The notes beneath the pieces were generated by a model that ran no database searches, had not been told where the DNA came from, and saw only the letters and a program-made list of their open reading frames with translations. Source: Hymenobacter terricola (GTDB taxonomy: Bacteria > Bacteroidota > Bacteroidia > Cytophagales > Hymenobacteraceae). From it: 64,000 nt of DNA. Below are positions 43,001 to 51,364 of this stretch, one piece after another (position 1 is the first letter of the stretch; each line of letters begins with the position of its first letter). The position numbers were made by a program, and so were the translations under genes. The DNA lies in the NCBI RefSeq assembly GCF_017921975.2, contig NZ_JAGEMO020000018.1, forward strand, positions 176,407-240,406. The letters are read 5' to 3'.

Positions 43001-43872
43001 TTCAGAAACACCGCGTTCGACACGCCCTGCGACACGCCCGAGCCGGCCAGCCCCACGATGGGCGGGCCGAAATTGGCCTCGGCCGCCGCGCCCTGGATGT
43101 TTTTGTAGTAGCGCAGGAAGTAGTCGGGCTTGTTGCGCAGCACCACGTCGCCGGCCGTCAGGTTCCAGTTGGGGTTGGCCAGGGTGATGTAGATTTTGTC
43201 GAACTGCTGCAGCTGCTGGGTATTGCCCTCGGGCTGAAACGGCACGTTCTGGTCCGAAATAGCGGCCGTGAGGTGAATGTTCTCAGCCAGCTGGCCCTCC
43301 AGCTGCAGGTTCAGGGCCGAGTTCACAAACACGTTCTGGGTGTTGCCAAAGCTGAGCCCGCGCGACAGATTCCCGGTTTTGCTGATGCCCGGCGTGTTCA
43401 GAATCTGCTCTTTCACCGAAAAATCCTCGTACCCCATCACCGGCCGCCGAAAGCCGATGCTGTCCATCAGGCTGCGCGGCCGGCGAAACCGGGCGGCCGT
43501 GAGGCGCAGCGGCAGCACCCGGTAGCACACCAGCACCGAGTCGGGCCGGCCCGCGCCGCTGCTGTCGCGCGGGGCGGGCCGCACGTAGCGGTAGCGGTCG
43601 GTGCGCCCGTCGTAGTCCAGCCCGTGCCCATTGGCAATAACCGACGAGGGCACCACGGTCAGCGTATCGGCCAGGGCAAAGCTGGTCGTATCGCGCCCCA
43701 GGGCCAGGCGCACCCAGCGGCAGCGCCGGGTACTGGGCGGCGGGGTCGTACCCGGTAGGGCCTCGCCTGTTTTCCTAGGTTGCCCCTGTGCAAAAGCACT
43801 CCCGCTGGTGAAAAACAGCGCCGCAACGAGCAGGCCCACCAAGGGGAAGCACAGGCGTAAGCGGCGAATCAT
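40030..43872 (-). CDS. Very large outer-membrane beta-barrel protein, unknown function
   Basis: A 1280-residue protein from ATG 43872 (MIRRLRLCFPLVGLLVAALF), with a signal peptide ending GSAFAQ. Two features stand out: a ~100-residue block near residue 150 that keeps ISDQNVPFQPEGNTQQLQQF and GDVVLRNKPDYFLRYYKNIQ, and ~900 residues of alternating hydrophobic beta strands ending in a final Phe (MQVAVLF), as in outer-membrane barrels. The block resembles segments of giant Bacteroidota barrels such as SprA but length and architecture differ, so I leave it unnamed. It lies 86 bases downstream of the histidine kinase gene on the same strand and is probably co-transcribed. Confidence 0.75.
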   Translation of the reverse strand: MIRRLRLCFPLVGLLVAALFFTSGSAFAQGQPRKTGEALPGTTPPPSTRRCRWVRLALGRDTTSFALADTLTVVPSSVIANGHGLDYDGRTDRYRYVRPAPRDSSGAGRPDSVLVCYRVLPLRLTAARFRRPRSLMDSIGFRRPVMGYEDFSVKEQILNTPGISKTGNLSRGLSFGNTQNVFVNSALNLQLEGQLAENIHLTAAISDQNVPFQPEGNTQQLQQFDKIYITLANPNWNLTAGDVVLRNKPDYFLRYYKNIQGAAAEANFGPPIVGLAGSGVSQGVSNAVFLNGVAGQVVNGSLPATLNPPAISQPQLTDPNRQVPGTGAPLPLGDRAPLTGAVASSAGVRKGVAWRSSTAIAGGVAKGKFASTDVAPIENVQGPYRLNGPNGEQYIIVLANSEKVYLDGRLQTRGFDADYVIDYNLAEVTFTPRHLITRNSRIKIDFEYSDLNYSRSLVAASHYQQIGRLSVHGNLYQEADNPDNAPNLNLNDTLRAQLRRAGNVAVASFAGGDSTAYDHRIVQYHRDLRVPAGGTQRVPVFTYVGSTTPVDSLRGSYTVRFTDVGQGNGDYGLSTDPRFQSANGRVYEYLGPHLGRYQPVRLIPTPLLKQMVAGGISYQVDSSTTVFVDAAHSRLDRNRFSSESDQDGAFHVGYSMQNRRLPAALAAGLLRGYRLRSTLDYEYTGKHFSPIDRYRDIEFDRNWSNTSPVQATGTTPVAREDNILNFSVGAAKDINNSVNYRLSRRYRPGEVNGLQHWLDAAQKFGNLELRGSLFVLNSDAGRFHSDWARGEATGRYVGGRIVPGYTYRFDKNRVSSTTTDTIRSANYFDEHDVFIQSRDSARTQFRLDYSYRRDQTPNAEQNALRLRGTAQTWQGTLASRLGKTQDIRVLATYRDLDSLGLARNRTVLGQVFYNASLLQNQIRSELSYSVATGRELKRDYSFLAVPAGQGTHYYIDTNGDGRQQKDEFFEAQTPDAQYRTYIKVYLPTADYITAFTNRLSYRLTTAAPRGWREAGGWRGIASRFATLSSVTVDRRTTNPSLLSRLVPFSLDKDDNQVLAFNQLVRNTVYFNRSNPIFGGELTVQQTQQKTLLDQGFDRRNLSTQSVLLRRTLATSFTGRLTGTRDIREASSTYLLTRNYRLLIYTVQPEISYQPTPSLRLTGTYMHTQKQNTLDVANAELHPGIFDDLGLETRLSQVSKRTVTAATHFTRVKFDVDPTALNSVVAIEILNALRPGSNFTWNLNVEQRLSNGLNITLAYDGRKASGQNTVHTGRMQVAVLF

Positions 43873-43958
43873 GCGGTAAAGGTCGGGTTTGGCGGGTAAC
43901 GACGGAAGCGGGCGGTTTCGTGCCGTTGCGCTGGCATCCGGGCCGGTGTTATCCGGCA

Positions 43959-46900
43959 TTATCCCGCCAGCGGCAGCTCGATGAAAAAGTCCGTGCCCTC
44001 CCCCACTGCCGTTTCAAACCAGATTTTGCCGCCGGCGCTCTCAATCCCGCGCTTGGCCACCGCCAGCCCAATGCCCGAGCCGCTGGCTTTGGTGGTGAAA
44101 TTGGGCACGAATACCTTTTCCCGTACCTCCTCGGAAATGCCCGCGCCGTTGTCGCGGATGGCCACGCGCACACTGCCCGCGCCCGCCGTGGCCAGCGACA
44201 CGTCGATGTGCGGCTCGCGGCCTTCGGGCACGGCCTGCCGGGCATTTATCAGCAGGTTGTTGAAGGTGCGCACCAGCAGGTTTTCATCGGCATACACCAG
44301 GTAGCGGCCGGTTTCGGCGTCGGGCGGCAGGTGCAGCTCCAGGGCGCCGTCCTCCGCATCGGGCTGGTGCAGGGCGGTGCAGCGGCGCAATATCGCGGCC
44401 ACGTCGAGGCGCTCGGGGCGCATGGTGGGCAGGTTGGTGAAGGTGCTGAAACTGGTGGCAATGTCGCTCAGCACGTCAATTTGGGTGATGAGCGTTTGGG
44501 AAATCCGGCTGATAAGCTCCTCCGCGTTGGGCCGACGCTCGGCAATGGCTTTCTGCAGGAACTGCAGGCTCAGCTTCATGGGCGTGAGCGGGTTCTTGAT
44601 TTCGTGGGCTACCTGCCGGGCCATTTCGCGCCAGGCGGCTTCCTTTTCCTGGGCGGCCAACTCGCGCTTGCTGGCTTCCAGCTTGGTGAGCATCGTGTTG
44701 TATTCGCGCACCAGCAGGCCGATTTCGTCGTCGGAGCTGCGGTAGTCCAGCAGCTCATTCTCCCCGGTGAGCGTGGTTTGGGTCAGCTTCTCGGTGATGA
44801 GCTTCAGGGGGGCGGTAAGCTGCCGGGCCGCCACAAAAGCCAGCCCCAGAAACAGCAAAAACATCAGCGTGAAGATGTTGAGAATGGTGGTAAATAGCTC
44901 CGTCAGCTTGGTATTCAGCTCTTTCTCGGAGTCGAAGAAGGGAATGCCCACGTAGCCCAGAATGGGCCCGGTCGGCATGGCCGTTTCGTCGGCCGACGAC
45001 CCGTCATCATCGTCAAATACGGAGTGCACCGCGTAGGTGGGCGCTTTCTTCGGGGGGCCGTCGGCTTTGCCGTGCCCCAGCGCGTGGCCCGCCAAATCGG
45101 TCGCCACGACTTCGTCGGCCCCCGCCCGCACGGGCAAGTACAAAGCGTTGAACGACAAGGACCCCGCGCGCTCGGTGAGCAAGGCGCGCGGCCGGTTGTG
45201 TTCGCGCAGCGCCACCACGGCCTGTGGGCTCAGCAAGGGCCCCAGCAGGCCCGTATCGAAGATGATGGGCTGGCTGCTGGCCAGCAATTCCCCGTGGGCG
45301 TCGTAGAGGTTGAGGTCGGTTTCTGTGAGGGCGGCCACGTTCTTGGCCAGGACAACCAGCGTGGGCCGCGCCGTGCTGTCGGACAACAGGTGCCGCTGGC
45401 GGCGCAGGCTTTCGAGGGCCAGCTGGCCGCGCCGCTCGTAGGTGCGGGACAAATCGCGCTGATACGAGGCAATGAGCTGGCTGGCCGTGGCCACGCTCAC
45501 CACCAGCAGCGGCACCACAATGCCCACGTTCAGCAACAGCTGAATGCGGGTACTGAAATTGAGCCGTAGCTGGTGCGCGGCCCGGCCGCGCACCAGCAGC
45601 ACCACCCCGCCCGCCAGCAACCAGACCAGCGACGACAGCAAAAACTGAAACGAAAAATTGGCCAGCCAGTCGCTCGGCGAGTACGTGGCCGTGGTCACCA
45701 CCACGGTCCGGTTCATCGAGCCGCGCACGCCCAGATGGTGGTAGCCCCGGCGGTTCAGGCCGCCCACATACAGACGCGGTTCGGCCAGTAGGGAAGCAGG
45801 CAGGCGGTTGGCATAATCAAAATCGCCCTCGCTGTACACCAGTCGGCCGTGGTTGTAGCCCGCGTAGCTGAGCTCGGTAGCCAGGCCCGGCTGAAAGAAT
45901 TTCTGGTCGACCAGCAGCTCCGGCAAGACGCTGTAGGAAGTCAGCTTTTTGAGCGTCAATTCCACGCGCACCGCCCCCAAAGGCAGGCCAATGCCGTTCA
46001 CCCGCTGGCCGGGCACGGTGATGTGGGCCACGTAGCGCCGCGAGCCAAACGGGTTGTCGGACTGCACCAGGTACACGCCAGCCTGGTCGGTGGGCGTGGC
46101 AATGCGCGCGGTGGCCGCGCGGGCCGCGCTTAGGCTGGGGGTACCCGGCGCGGCCCCCACGGCCGCCCCCGAGGCATCATAGAGGGTGATATTGCTCTCG
46201 TATTTATCGAAATAATCGCCCAGATATTGCCGGGCAATGCGCTCCCGCACCACCTCGGGCCGCCCAAAGGCCGCCGACAGCGCCCGCCGGACAAAGGGGT
46301 CGGCGGCGATGTCGTGCATGCGCTCACCCAGGAGATACTCGCCCTGCAGGTCATTGTCGATAAGCAGGTTGCCGGCCAGGCGCTGCTTGTCCACCAGCAG
46401 CTGCTTTTCGAAATGCGCGTAGAGCGCCAGCGCCCCGGTGGCCGAAGTCAGCGCCAGTAGCAGCACCACCAGCATCGCGGCCTGGTAGCCGCCCGTGGTA
46501 GGCTCGGCGCGCAGGTTCACGGCCCGTACCAGGGCCGCATACAGCAGCAACACCGCCAGCAGCAGCAGCCACGGCTCGCCCAGCCCCAGGCCCGTGCCCA
46601 GTACCGGCAGCGCAGCCAGCGCCGGGCCCAGCAGCAGCATCCGCCGCGGCACGTGCTGAAGCAAGGCCCCGGCCAGCTGCGTCAGCCCGAAAAAGCCCAC
46701 CAGCCACGCCGCCGTGTGCAGCAATGCCACCAGGGCCAGCAGTACCCAGAAGCCCGTTATCTGCAGGTTGTGGGTCACGTCCAGGCTCAGCTGTGAGCTG
46801 CCAAAAACGGTGACATAATACGCAAACAGCAGGGCCGTCCAGCCGCAGAAAGCGGCGCCCACCCCGGCCGCCGCCACTACCTGCCCGCCCGGCGTGCGCG

Positions 46901-47870
46901 GGGCCCGCACCCAGGCCAGCACGCTCCAATGCTGCCACAGCGCCGCGGCGCCCGTCGCGACCAGCAAAGCCAGCAGGGCATCCAGCAGCAAATCGCCCAA
47001 TGAAGGCGCCCACCACGAAGCCGCGTACACGCGCGGGTCAAACAGCGGCAGCTCGATGAATGAATACGGCAGTCCCAGATGCAGCAGCACCGCCCGCAAC
47101 GCCGCCAGCGGCAGCACCAGCGCCGCCACCGCCGCGCCCGCCCGCCCGGCCCGCCACCACCGCCAGGCCAGCAGCAGCCACCCCGCCGCATACAGCAAAC
47201 TCCCCAGCGCCAGCAGCGCCAGCGGCACGTATTGCCCCGTTAGCGGGTTGGGTTGCAGCCGCTTAATCGAAAACAGGTAGTGCCCATCGGCCGCTTCGAA
47301 ACGCGCCGGACCGTGCGCCGAGCTATCGGCCACCACCTGCAGCTCCATGCCCCGAAACAGGCCTTGCTCACCTCCCTCCCGCAAGTACCGGTTGCTGATG
47401 CCATAGTGCCGTTCGAGCGGCAGATAGGTCAGAATCAGATACCGCCCGGCCATCCGGCGCAGCAGCAGGAAATCCCCCACCGGCGTTTCTATCAGTCGCT
47501 CGGGGCTGAGGCTGGAGGTTTCGTTTTCGGGCCGCAGGGTCGCATCAGACCAGTAGCGCAGCGCGCCGTTTTCCAGCACGTACGTGGGATAGGTGGTCTG
47601 AGCCATCAGCTTCTGGAAGCTGTAGTAGCCGCGCGGCAGTTGCTCGGCTACGGAATCAGCCTCGCGGCGCGCCGTGGCTTCCGCATCGCGCACGAGCTGC
47701 TGCAGGCGCATCACGTCGGTGCGCTGCACCACGCCCGGCGTCTGAGCATAACGGCTGGCCAGGTAGCCGCCCACAAAACACAGCGCCGCGGCCAGCAACA
47801 ACAGCCACGGCAAACGACGCCCCGGAGGATGTTGAGAGATGGGTTTGCGAGGGTATTGAATGGTCTGCAA
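43959..47870 (-). CDS. Very large membrane sensor histidine kinase
   Basis: About 1303 residues from the TTG at 47870 (MQTIQYPRKPISQHP). After TM1 (LPWLLLLAAALCFVGGYLAS) comes a ~200-residue periplasmic region, a block of roughly eight helices, a second periplasmic sensor region, a TM, a third region and another TM, then HAMP (APLKLITEKLTQTT), HisKA with phospho-acceptor His in VAHEIKNPLTP near residue 1095, and HATPase with FNNLLINARQAV, IRDNGAGIS and GSGIGLAVAKRG. All catalytic boxes are intact. The NtrY-like HAMP/HisKA pairing suggests an envelope sensor. No response regulator is adjacent. The frame extends to 48014 without an initiator that fits. Confidence 0.88.
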   Translation of the reverse strand: MQTIQYPRKPISQHPPGRRLPWLLLLAAALCFVGGYLASRYAQTPGVVQRTDVMRLQQLVRDAEATARREADSVAEQLPRGYYSFQKLMAQTTYPTYVLENGALRYWSDATLRPENETSSLSPERLIETPVGDFLLLRRMAGRYLILTYLPLERHYGISNRYLREGGEQGLFRGMELQVVADSSAHGPARFEAADGHYLFSIKRLQPNPLTGQYVPLALLALGSLLYAAGWLLLAWRWWRAGRAGAAVAALVLPLAALRAVLLHLGLPYSFIELPLFDPRVYAASWWAPSLGDLLLDALLALLVATGAAALWQHWSVLAWVRAPRTPGGQVVAAAGVGAAFCGWTALLFAYYVTVFGSSQLSLDVTHNLQITGFWVLLALVALLHTAAWLVGFFGLTQLAGALLQHVPRRMLLLGPALAALPVLGTGLGLGEPWLLLLAVLLLYAALVRAVNLRAEPTTGGYQAAMLVVLLLALTSATGALALYAHFEKQLLVDKQRLAGNLLIDNDLQGEYLLGERMHDIAADPFVRRALSAAFGRPEVVRERIARQYLGDYFDKYESNITLYDASGAAVGAAPGTPSLSAARAATARIATPTDQAGVYLVQSDNPFGSRRYVAHITVPGQRVNGIGLPLGAVRVELTLKKLTSYSVLPELLVDQKFFQPGLATELSYAGYNHGRLVYSEGDFDYANRLPASLLAEPRLYVGGLNRRGYHHLGVRGSMNRTVVVTTATYSPSDWLANFSFQFLLSSLVWLLAGGVVLLVRGRAAHQLRLNFSTRIQLLLNVGIVVPLLVVSVATASQLIASYQRDLSRTYERRGQLALESLRRQRHLLSDSTARPTLVVLAKNVAALTETDLNLYDAHGELLASSQPIIFDTGLLGPLLSPQAVVALREHNRPRALLTERAGSLSFNALYLPVRAGADEVVATDLAGHALGHGKADGPPKKAPTYAVHSVFDDDDGSSADETAMPTGPILGYVGIPFFDSEKELNTKLTELFTTILNIFTLMFLLFLGLAFVAARQLTAPLKLITEKLTQTTLTGENELLDYRSSDDEIGLLVREYNTMLTKLEASKRELAAQEKEAAWREMARQVAHEIKNPLTPMKLSLQFLQKAIAERRPNAEELISRISQTLITQIDVLSDIATSFSTFTNLPTMRPERLDVAAILRRCTALHQPDAEDGALELHLPPDAETGRYLVYADENLLVRTFNNLLINARQAVPEGREPHIDVSLATAGAGSVRVAIRDNGAGISEEVREKVFVPNFTTKASGSGIGLAVAKRGIESAGGKIWFETAVGEGTDFFIELPLAG

Positions 47871-48029
47871 AAAAAGAAGATTCGAGGCCAATAGTAAGCC
47901 TAAGCTAACGCCCTGCGCAGGAGTCAGGCAATGAACAGCACAGCTTAGGTTTGTACGCCCCGCAAAATCCACGCCTAATAAAAAATACCACCCATGGGCA
48001 GTATTTTCAATCAAAATAACTATTCCCTC

Positions 48030-48119
48030 CTAGCTGTATAGTCCCAGCGTGAGGAGGGTCGGGTCACGGGTAAAGATAGCCGGGTTCTTTTGCCACTGGA
48101 TACTGTTGGCGAATTGGTT
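48030..48119. repeat. Left 90-bp terminal inverted repeat of the IS1182 element
   Basis: Begins CTAGCTGTATAGTCCCAGCG and is the exact reverse complement of 49821-49910 over 90 of 90 bases. Confidence 0.95.
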
Positions 48120-48167
48120 CTGGGGTAAAAAAGGCTATTTTCGGAGGCATCTTAACCGCCTCTGCTC

Positions 48168-49820
48168 ATGAGCCTGCACCTCCAACCCAGCACGCCTGTT
48201 CCGCCCCAAACGCGCCAGGTAGCACAGGCAGCTTTTCCGCACGGCAATCGCTATATGCAACTGCGCGATACGCTGGGCACCCTGTATGACGACACCCTCT
48301 TTGCCGACCTGTTTCCACCACGCGGGCAAGCGGCCCAGGCGCCCTGGCAGTTGGCGCTGGTGACGCTGCTGCAATTTGCGGAAAATCTCTCCGACCGCCA
48401 AGCGGCCGATGCCGTGCGCAGTCGCATTGACTGGAAGTATCTGCTGGGCTTGGAGCTGACCGACCCCGGGTTTGACTTTAGCATCCTGTCGGAGTTTCGC
48501 CAGCGGTTAGTGGCCGCCAAGGCCGAGGAGCGTCTGCTCACACACCTGCTGACGTGTTGCCAGGACCAGCAGTGGCTGAAAGCCGGGGGTAAACAGCGAA
48601 CGGACTCGACCCATGTGTTGGCGCGTGTGCGGGATATGAACCGCCTGGAGTGCGTGGGGGAAACCCTGCGCTTCACGCTCAATCGCTTGGCCACGCTCTT
48701 GCCCGACTGGTTGGCCAGCCAGCTGCAACCGGAGTGGGCCGCCCGGTACGGTCCCCGAGCCGAGGAGTATCGCCTGCCGCACACCAAACCAGAGCGATTG
48801 GCTTATGCGCAACAAGTCGGTCAGGACGGCTGGTGGCTGCTGGAGCGAATCGAACAGGATGCACAGGCCGCCTGGCTGTGGCAGTTGCCAGCCATTGATG
48901 TCCTGCGCCGGGTCTGGCTCCAACAGTTTCGGCTGGTGGACGGCCAACTCAACTGGCGCGTGGAAAATCAGGACGAATTGCCTCCTTCCGCGCAGCTCAT
49001 TAGCTCTCCCTACGATATAGAAGCTCGTTTTAGTCGCAAACGCACCACGACGTGGGTGGGCTATAAAGTCCATTTGAGCGAAACCTGCGAAGCCGACCAC
49101 CCGCATTTGATTACGCAGGTAGCCACGACCGTCAGCACGGAGGCAGACTCGATTACCTTGCCGCAGATTCAGCAGGGATTGGCGGACCAGTCGTTACGGC
49201 CGTCCCAGCAGTTGGTCGACACCGCGTACGTGAGTGCCGAACTGCTCGTCCAGAGTCAGCAACTTCATCAGGTGGAGTTAGTCGGGCCCGCTCGGAAAGA
49301 CCAAAAATGGCAGGCTTTAGCGGGGCAAGGATATGCGGCGGCGGATTTCCACGTGGATTGGGACGCGCAGCGAGCTACTTGTCCCCAGGGGCATCCGTCG
49401 CAATCCTGGATTAAGACGCTGGAAAAAGGCCAGCCCCGCGTGTTTATCAAGTTTTCGCGCAAGCACTGCGGGCCCTGTCCCGTGCGGGCGCAGTGTACAC
49501 GAATGAAACGCCGAGCCATTAAGTTGCGCGCCGATGCCCCGTATCACGCTTTGCAAGCCGCCCGAGCGCGCGACAGCCGGGCGGACTGGCCCCTACTTTA
49601 TAATCAGCGAGCGGGCATTGAAGGCACGCTCTCGCAAGGGGTGCGCGGCTTTGGCCTGCGCCGTTCGCGCTACGTGGGCCTGGCCAAAACCCATTTACAG
49701 CACGTCTTTATTGCTGCGGCGATGAACCTGTCGCGTATCGTTAACTGGTTAAACGACGTGCCGTTAGCCCAGACCCGTCGGGCCGCCTTCGAGCGGTTGA
49801 TTCCGCCAGCAATGGCTTAA
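48168..49820 (+). CDS. IS1182 family transposase
   Basis: A 550-residue DDE transposase. The N-terminal helical domain (FADLFPPRGQAAQAPWQLAL; LSDRQAADAVRSRIDWKYLL) is the IS1182/IS1380-like DUF772 region. Catalytic Asp 1 is in RTDSTHVLARV, Asp 2 in LVDTAYVSAELL, and Glu in QRAGIEGTLSQGVRGFGLRR, followed by the family's KTHLQHVFIAAAMNLSRI end. A four-Cys zinc motif (CPQGH, CGPCPVRAQC) precedes the Glu. All catalytic residues are present and the gene is uninterrupted, so the element may be active. The stop codon abuts the right repeat. Confidence 0.95.
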   Translation: MSLHLQPSTPVPPQTRQVAQAAFPHGNRYMQLRDTLGTLYDDTLFADLFPPRGQAAQAPWQLALVTLLQFAENLSDRQAADAVRSRIDWKYLLGLELTDPGFDFSILSEFRQRLVAAKAEERLLTHLLTCCQDQQWLKAGGKQRTDSTHVLARVRDMNRLECVGETLRFTLNRLATLLPDWLASQLQPEWAARYGPRAEEYRLPHTKPERLAYAQQVGQDGWWLLERIEQDAQAAWLWQLPAIDVLRRVWLQQFRLVDGQLNWRVENQDELPPSAQLISSPYDIEARFSRKRTTTWVGYKVHLSETCEADHPHLITQVATTVSTEADSITLPQIQQGLADQSLRPSQQLVDTAYVSAELLVQSQQLHQVELVGPARKDQKWQALAGQGYAAADFHVDWDAQRATCPQGHPSQSWIKTLEKGQPRVFIKFSRKHCGPCPVRAQCTRMKRRAIKLRADAPYHALQAARARDSRADWPLLYNQRAGIEGTLSQGVRGFGLRRSRYVGLAKTHLQHVFIAAAMNLSRIVNWLNDVPLAQTRRAAFERLIPPAMA

Positions 49821-49910
49821 AACCAATTCGCCAACAGTATCCAGTGGCAAAAGAACCCGGCTATCTTTACCCGTGACCCGACCCTCCTCACGCTGGGACT
49901 ATACAGCTAG
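49821..49910. repeat. Right 90-bp terminal inverted repeat of the IS1182 element
   Basis: Exact reverse complement of 48030-48119; ends GGGACTATACAGCTAG. Confidence 0.95.
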
Positions 49911-49913
49911 GAG

Positions 49914-50511
49914 CTGCGTGGTACACAATCAGCAGCAGCAGGATGATTATCCCAATGAAAGGAACAAAATATTCCACCGCTGCCGCTGCGCCATAGCACG
50001 CCATTCCCACGCGGGGGTGCGCCCGCTGGCCGTGAAAAAAGTCGGCTTGCGCAGGCTCTTTCAGCAATGCTGGATGGTCGCGAACGCACGAGAACATGGG
50101 CAGCCAAGCAGCCTACATCAGGCAGGCAATCAGCGCGTAGAAGGCCACGGCAACCCCCTCATCAGTCGCGTTTCCTTCCCGAAAAGCCTGCGCCAGTACG
50201 CCCGTCGGAAAGGTCAGTAGTATGGTAGTTGCCAAAATGCCCAAGTTCCAGCCCTGCAACCCCAAGCTCACGGAGCGCAGTTGATGAAAAAGCGCAAGGT
50301 GATTGAGCCGGATAATGCCTATGTAAGCGAAGGAAAACGAATAGGCTACCAACGGCGGTCACAGCCGTACCAACGCGTCAAGCAGATGCCCGGGCTCCGA
50401 TTCGGGCACTCTAAATTCCAGCACAAGAATGGTTATTGCAATGGCAAATACCCCATCGCTGAAGGCTTCGAGTCGATTGGTTTCGTCTAATTGCTGGTGG
50501 TGGCGGCGCAT
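49914..50511 (-). pseudogene. TMEM175-like potassium channel gene with two in-frame stops, cut by the IS
   Basis: From ATG 50511 the frame reads TNRLEAFSDGVFAIAITILV, the first-helix FSDGVFAIAIT signature of bacterial TMEM175 (DUF1211) K+ channels. It then meets TGA at 50359-50361, continues in the same frame with VAYSFSFAYIGIIRLNHLAL (the second conserved helix with its asparagine-histidine pair) to TAG at 50113-50115, and continues again through a last helix (FVPFIGIIILLLLIV) to the IS boundary. Both stops are point changes in one frame, with no shift, and the IS took the C-terminus. A decayed gene, probably nonfunctional before the insertion. Confidence 0.8.
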
Positions 50512-50648
50512 GGGCTGTTCTGCGAAGAACCAAGGTAGTGAAGTAGGGGTAAAATGTCGAAAGAAGCTGTCGTATAGCTAATGCTAGCCAAGCTACGTTG
50601 CTTTGCCGATTTGCGCCCAAATTCGACCAAGTGAAGGGCCATTGATGC

Positions 50649-51087
50649 CTAAAACTGCTCGGCCAGCAAGCGCCTAAATCGCTCCCAGCCGTGCGATTGG
50701 GCATACCGCTTCTGACGCGGCTGTGACGCGTGCACGCTGCAGCGGCACTTGGACGACTTCGCAGCGTTGGGCTTGCTCACGCGGCGGCAGAAACCAGGAC
50801 TCAATCGCTACGGGTTGCCCAGCTTCCAACTGGTGCTGCGCGCTGATTTTCTGGACTAGGAATGGGGCAAGGAGGTGCCCGTTCCCGAGGCGGTCGTAGG
50901 CCTCCGCCAGTACCGGCGGCCCACTTTGTCGCGTCCCCCGTGGCCCTCCTCTCCGAGACCGCGCTTGGCGCCCCGTTCGCTCGGCCCTGAAACAAGTCGA
51001 GGCGCTGCGAGAAAAGCTGAGCCGTGCCTTTCGGCAGTAAGGCGGGGGAGCAATACGACATTTTACGGGCGTTGGAAAGGACTTCAT
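50649..51087 (-). pseudogene. Unidentified degenerate coding remnant
   Basis: The minus strand carries two overlapping coding-like frames: one reading LAEAYDRLGNGHLLAPFLVQ and IESWFLPPREQAQRC, the other ending WERFRRLLAEQF before a TAG at 50649-50651. They look like the two parts of one frameshifted gene, but I do not recognise the family. The gap 50512-50648 between this and the TMEM175 relic shows nothing else. Confidence 0.35.
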
Positions 51088-51364
51088 AACGTAAAGTCTA
51101 GCAGAGCAATAGGAACATCTCCAAACCGGTCACTTATCCACCCGATAACGGCCACCGGCTGTCGCTGGGCGGTACTAAAAAGCACAACGACGACCTCTGG
51201 CTAGTGCCTTTTTATACCCTCTCCCGCTGGATACTAAAGCTCCCTTTTGACACTGAAGCCCCTTAAGGATTCAGATATTACATGAATGATTTTTATACAT
51301 TCTTATACCTTAAACCATGCAGTGTCGAGTACTCCTTGACTTAGAAATCGTTGGCTACTTGTGA
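51088..51364. other. Non-coding approach to the plasmid-type origin
   Basis: No convincing gene. A TTATCCACC at 51134-51142 is one base from the DnaA-box consensus TTATNCACA. Base composition shifts from GC-rich to AT-rich after about 51230. A short open stretch with no start codon (51103-51263) may be another relic. Confidence 0.35.

Larger units (their letters stand above)
48030..49910 (+). mobile_element. Complete IS1182-family insertion sequence
   Basis: An element of about 1.88 kb with perfect 90-bp terminal inverted repeats (48030-48119 and 49821-49910) and one transposase gene filling the inside. CTAG occurs at both outer ends (48030-48033 and 49907-49910), either as part of the repeats or as a palindromic 4-bp target; the match extends three more bases (CTC/GAG) into the flanks. 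It lies in the C-terminal end of the TMEM175-like pseudogene. Confidence 0.9.

Noticed and set aside
51103..51263. A 53-codon open stretch reading PPDNGHRLSLGG before the iterons
   Set aside because: It has no start codon and no recognised family; may be a relic but cannot be supported.
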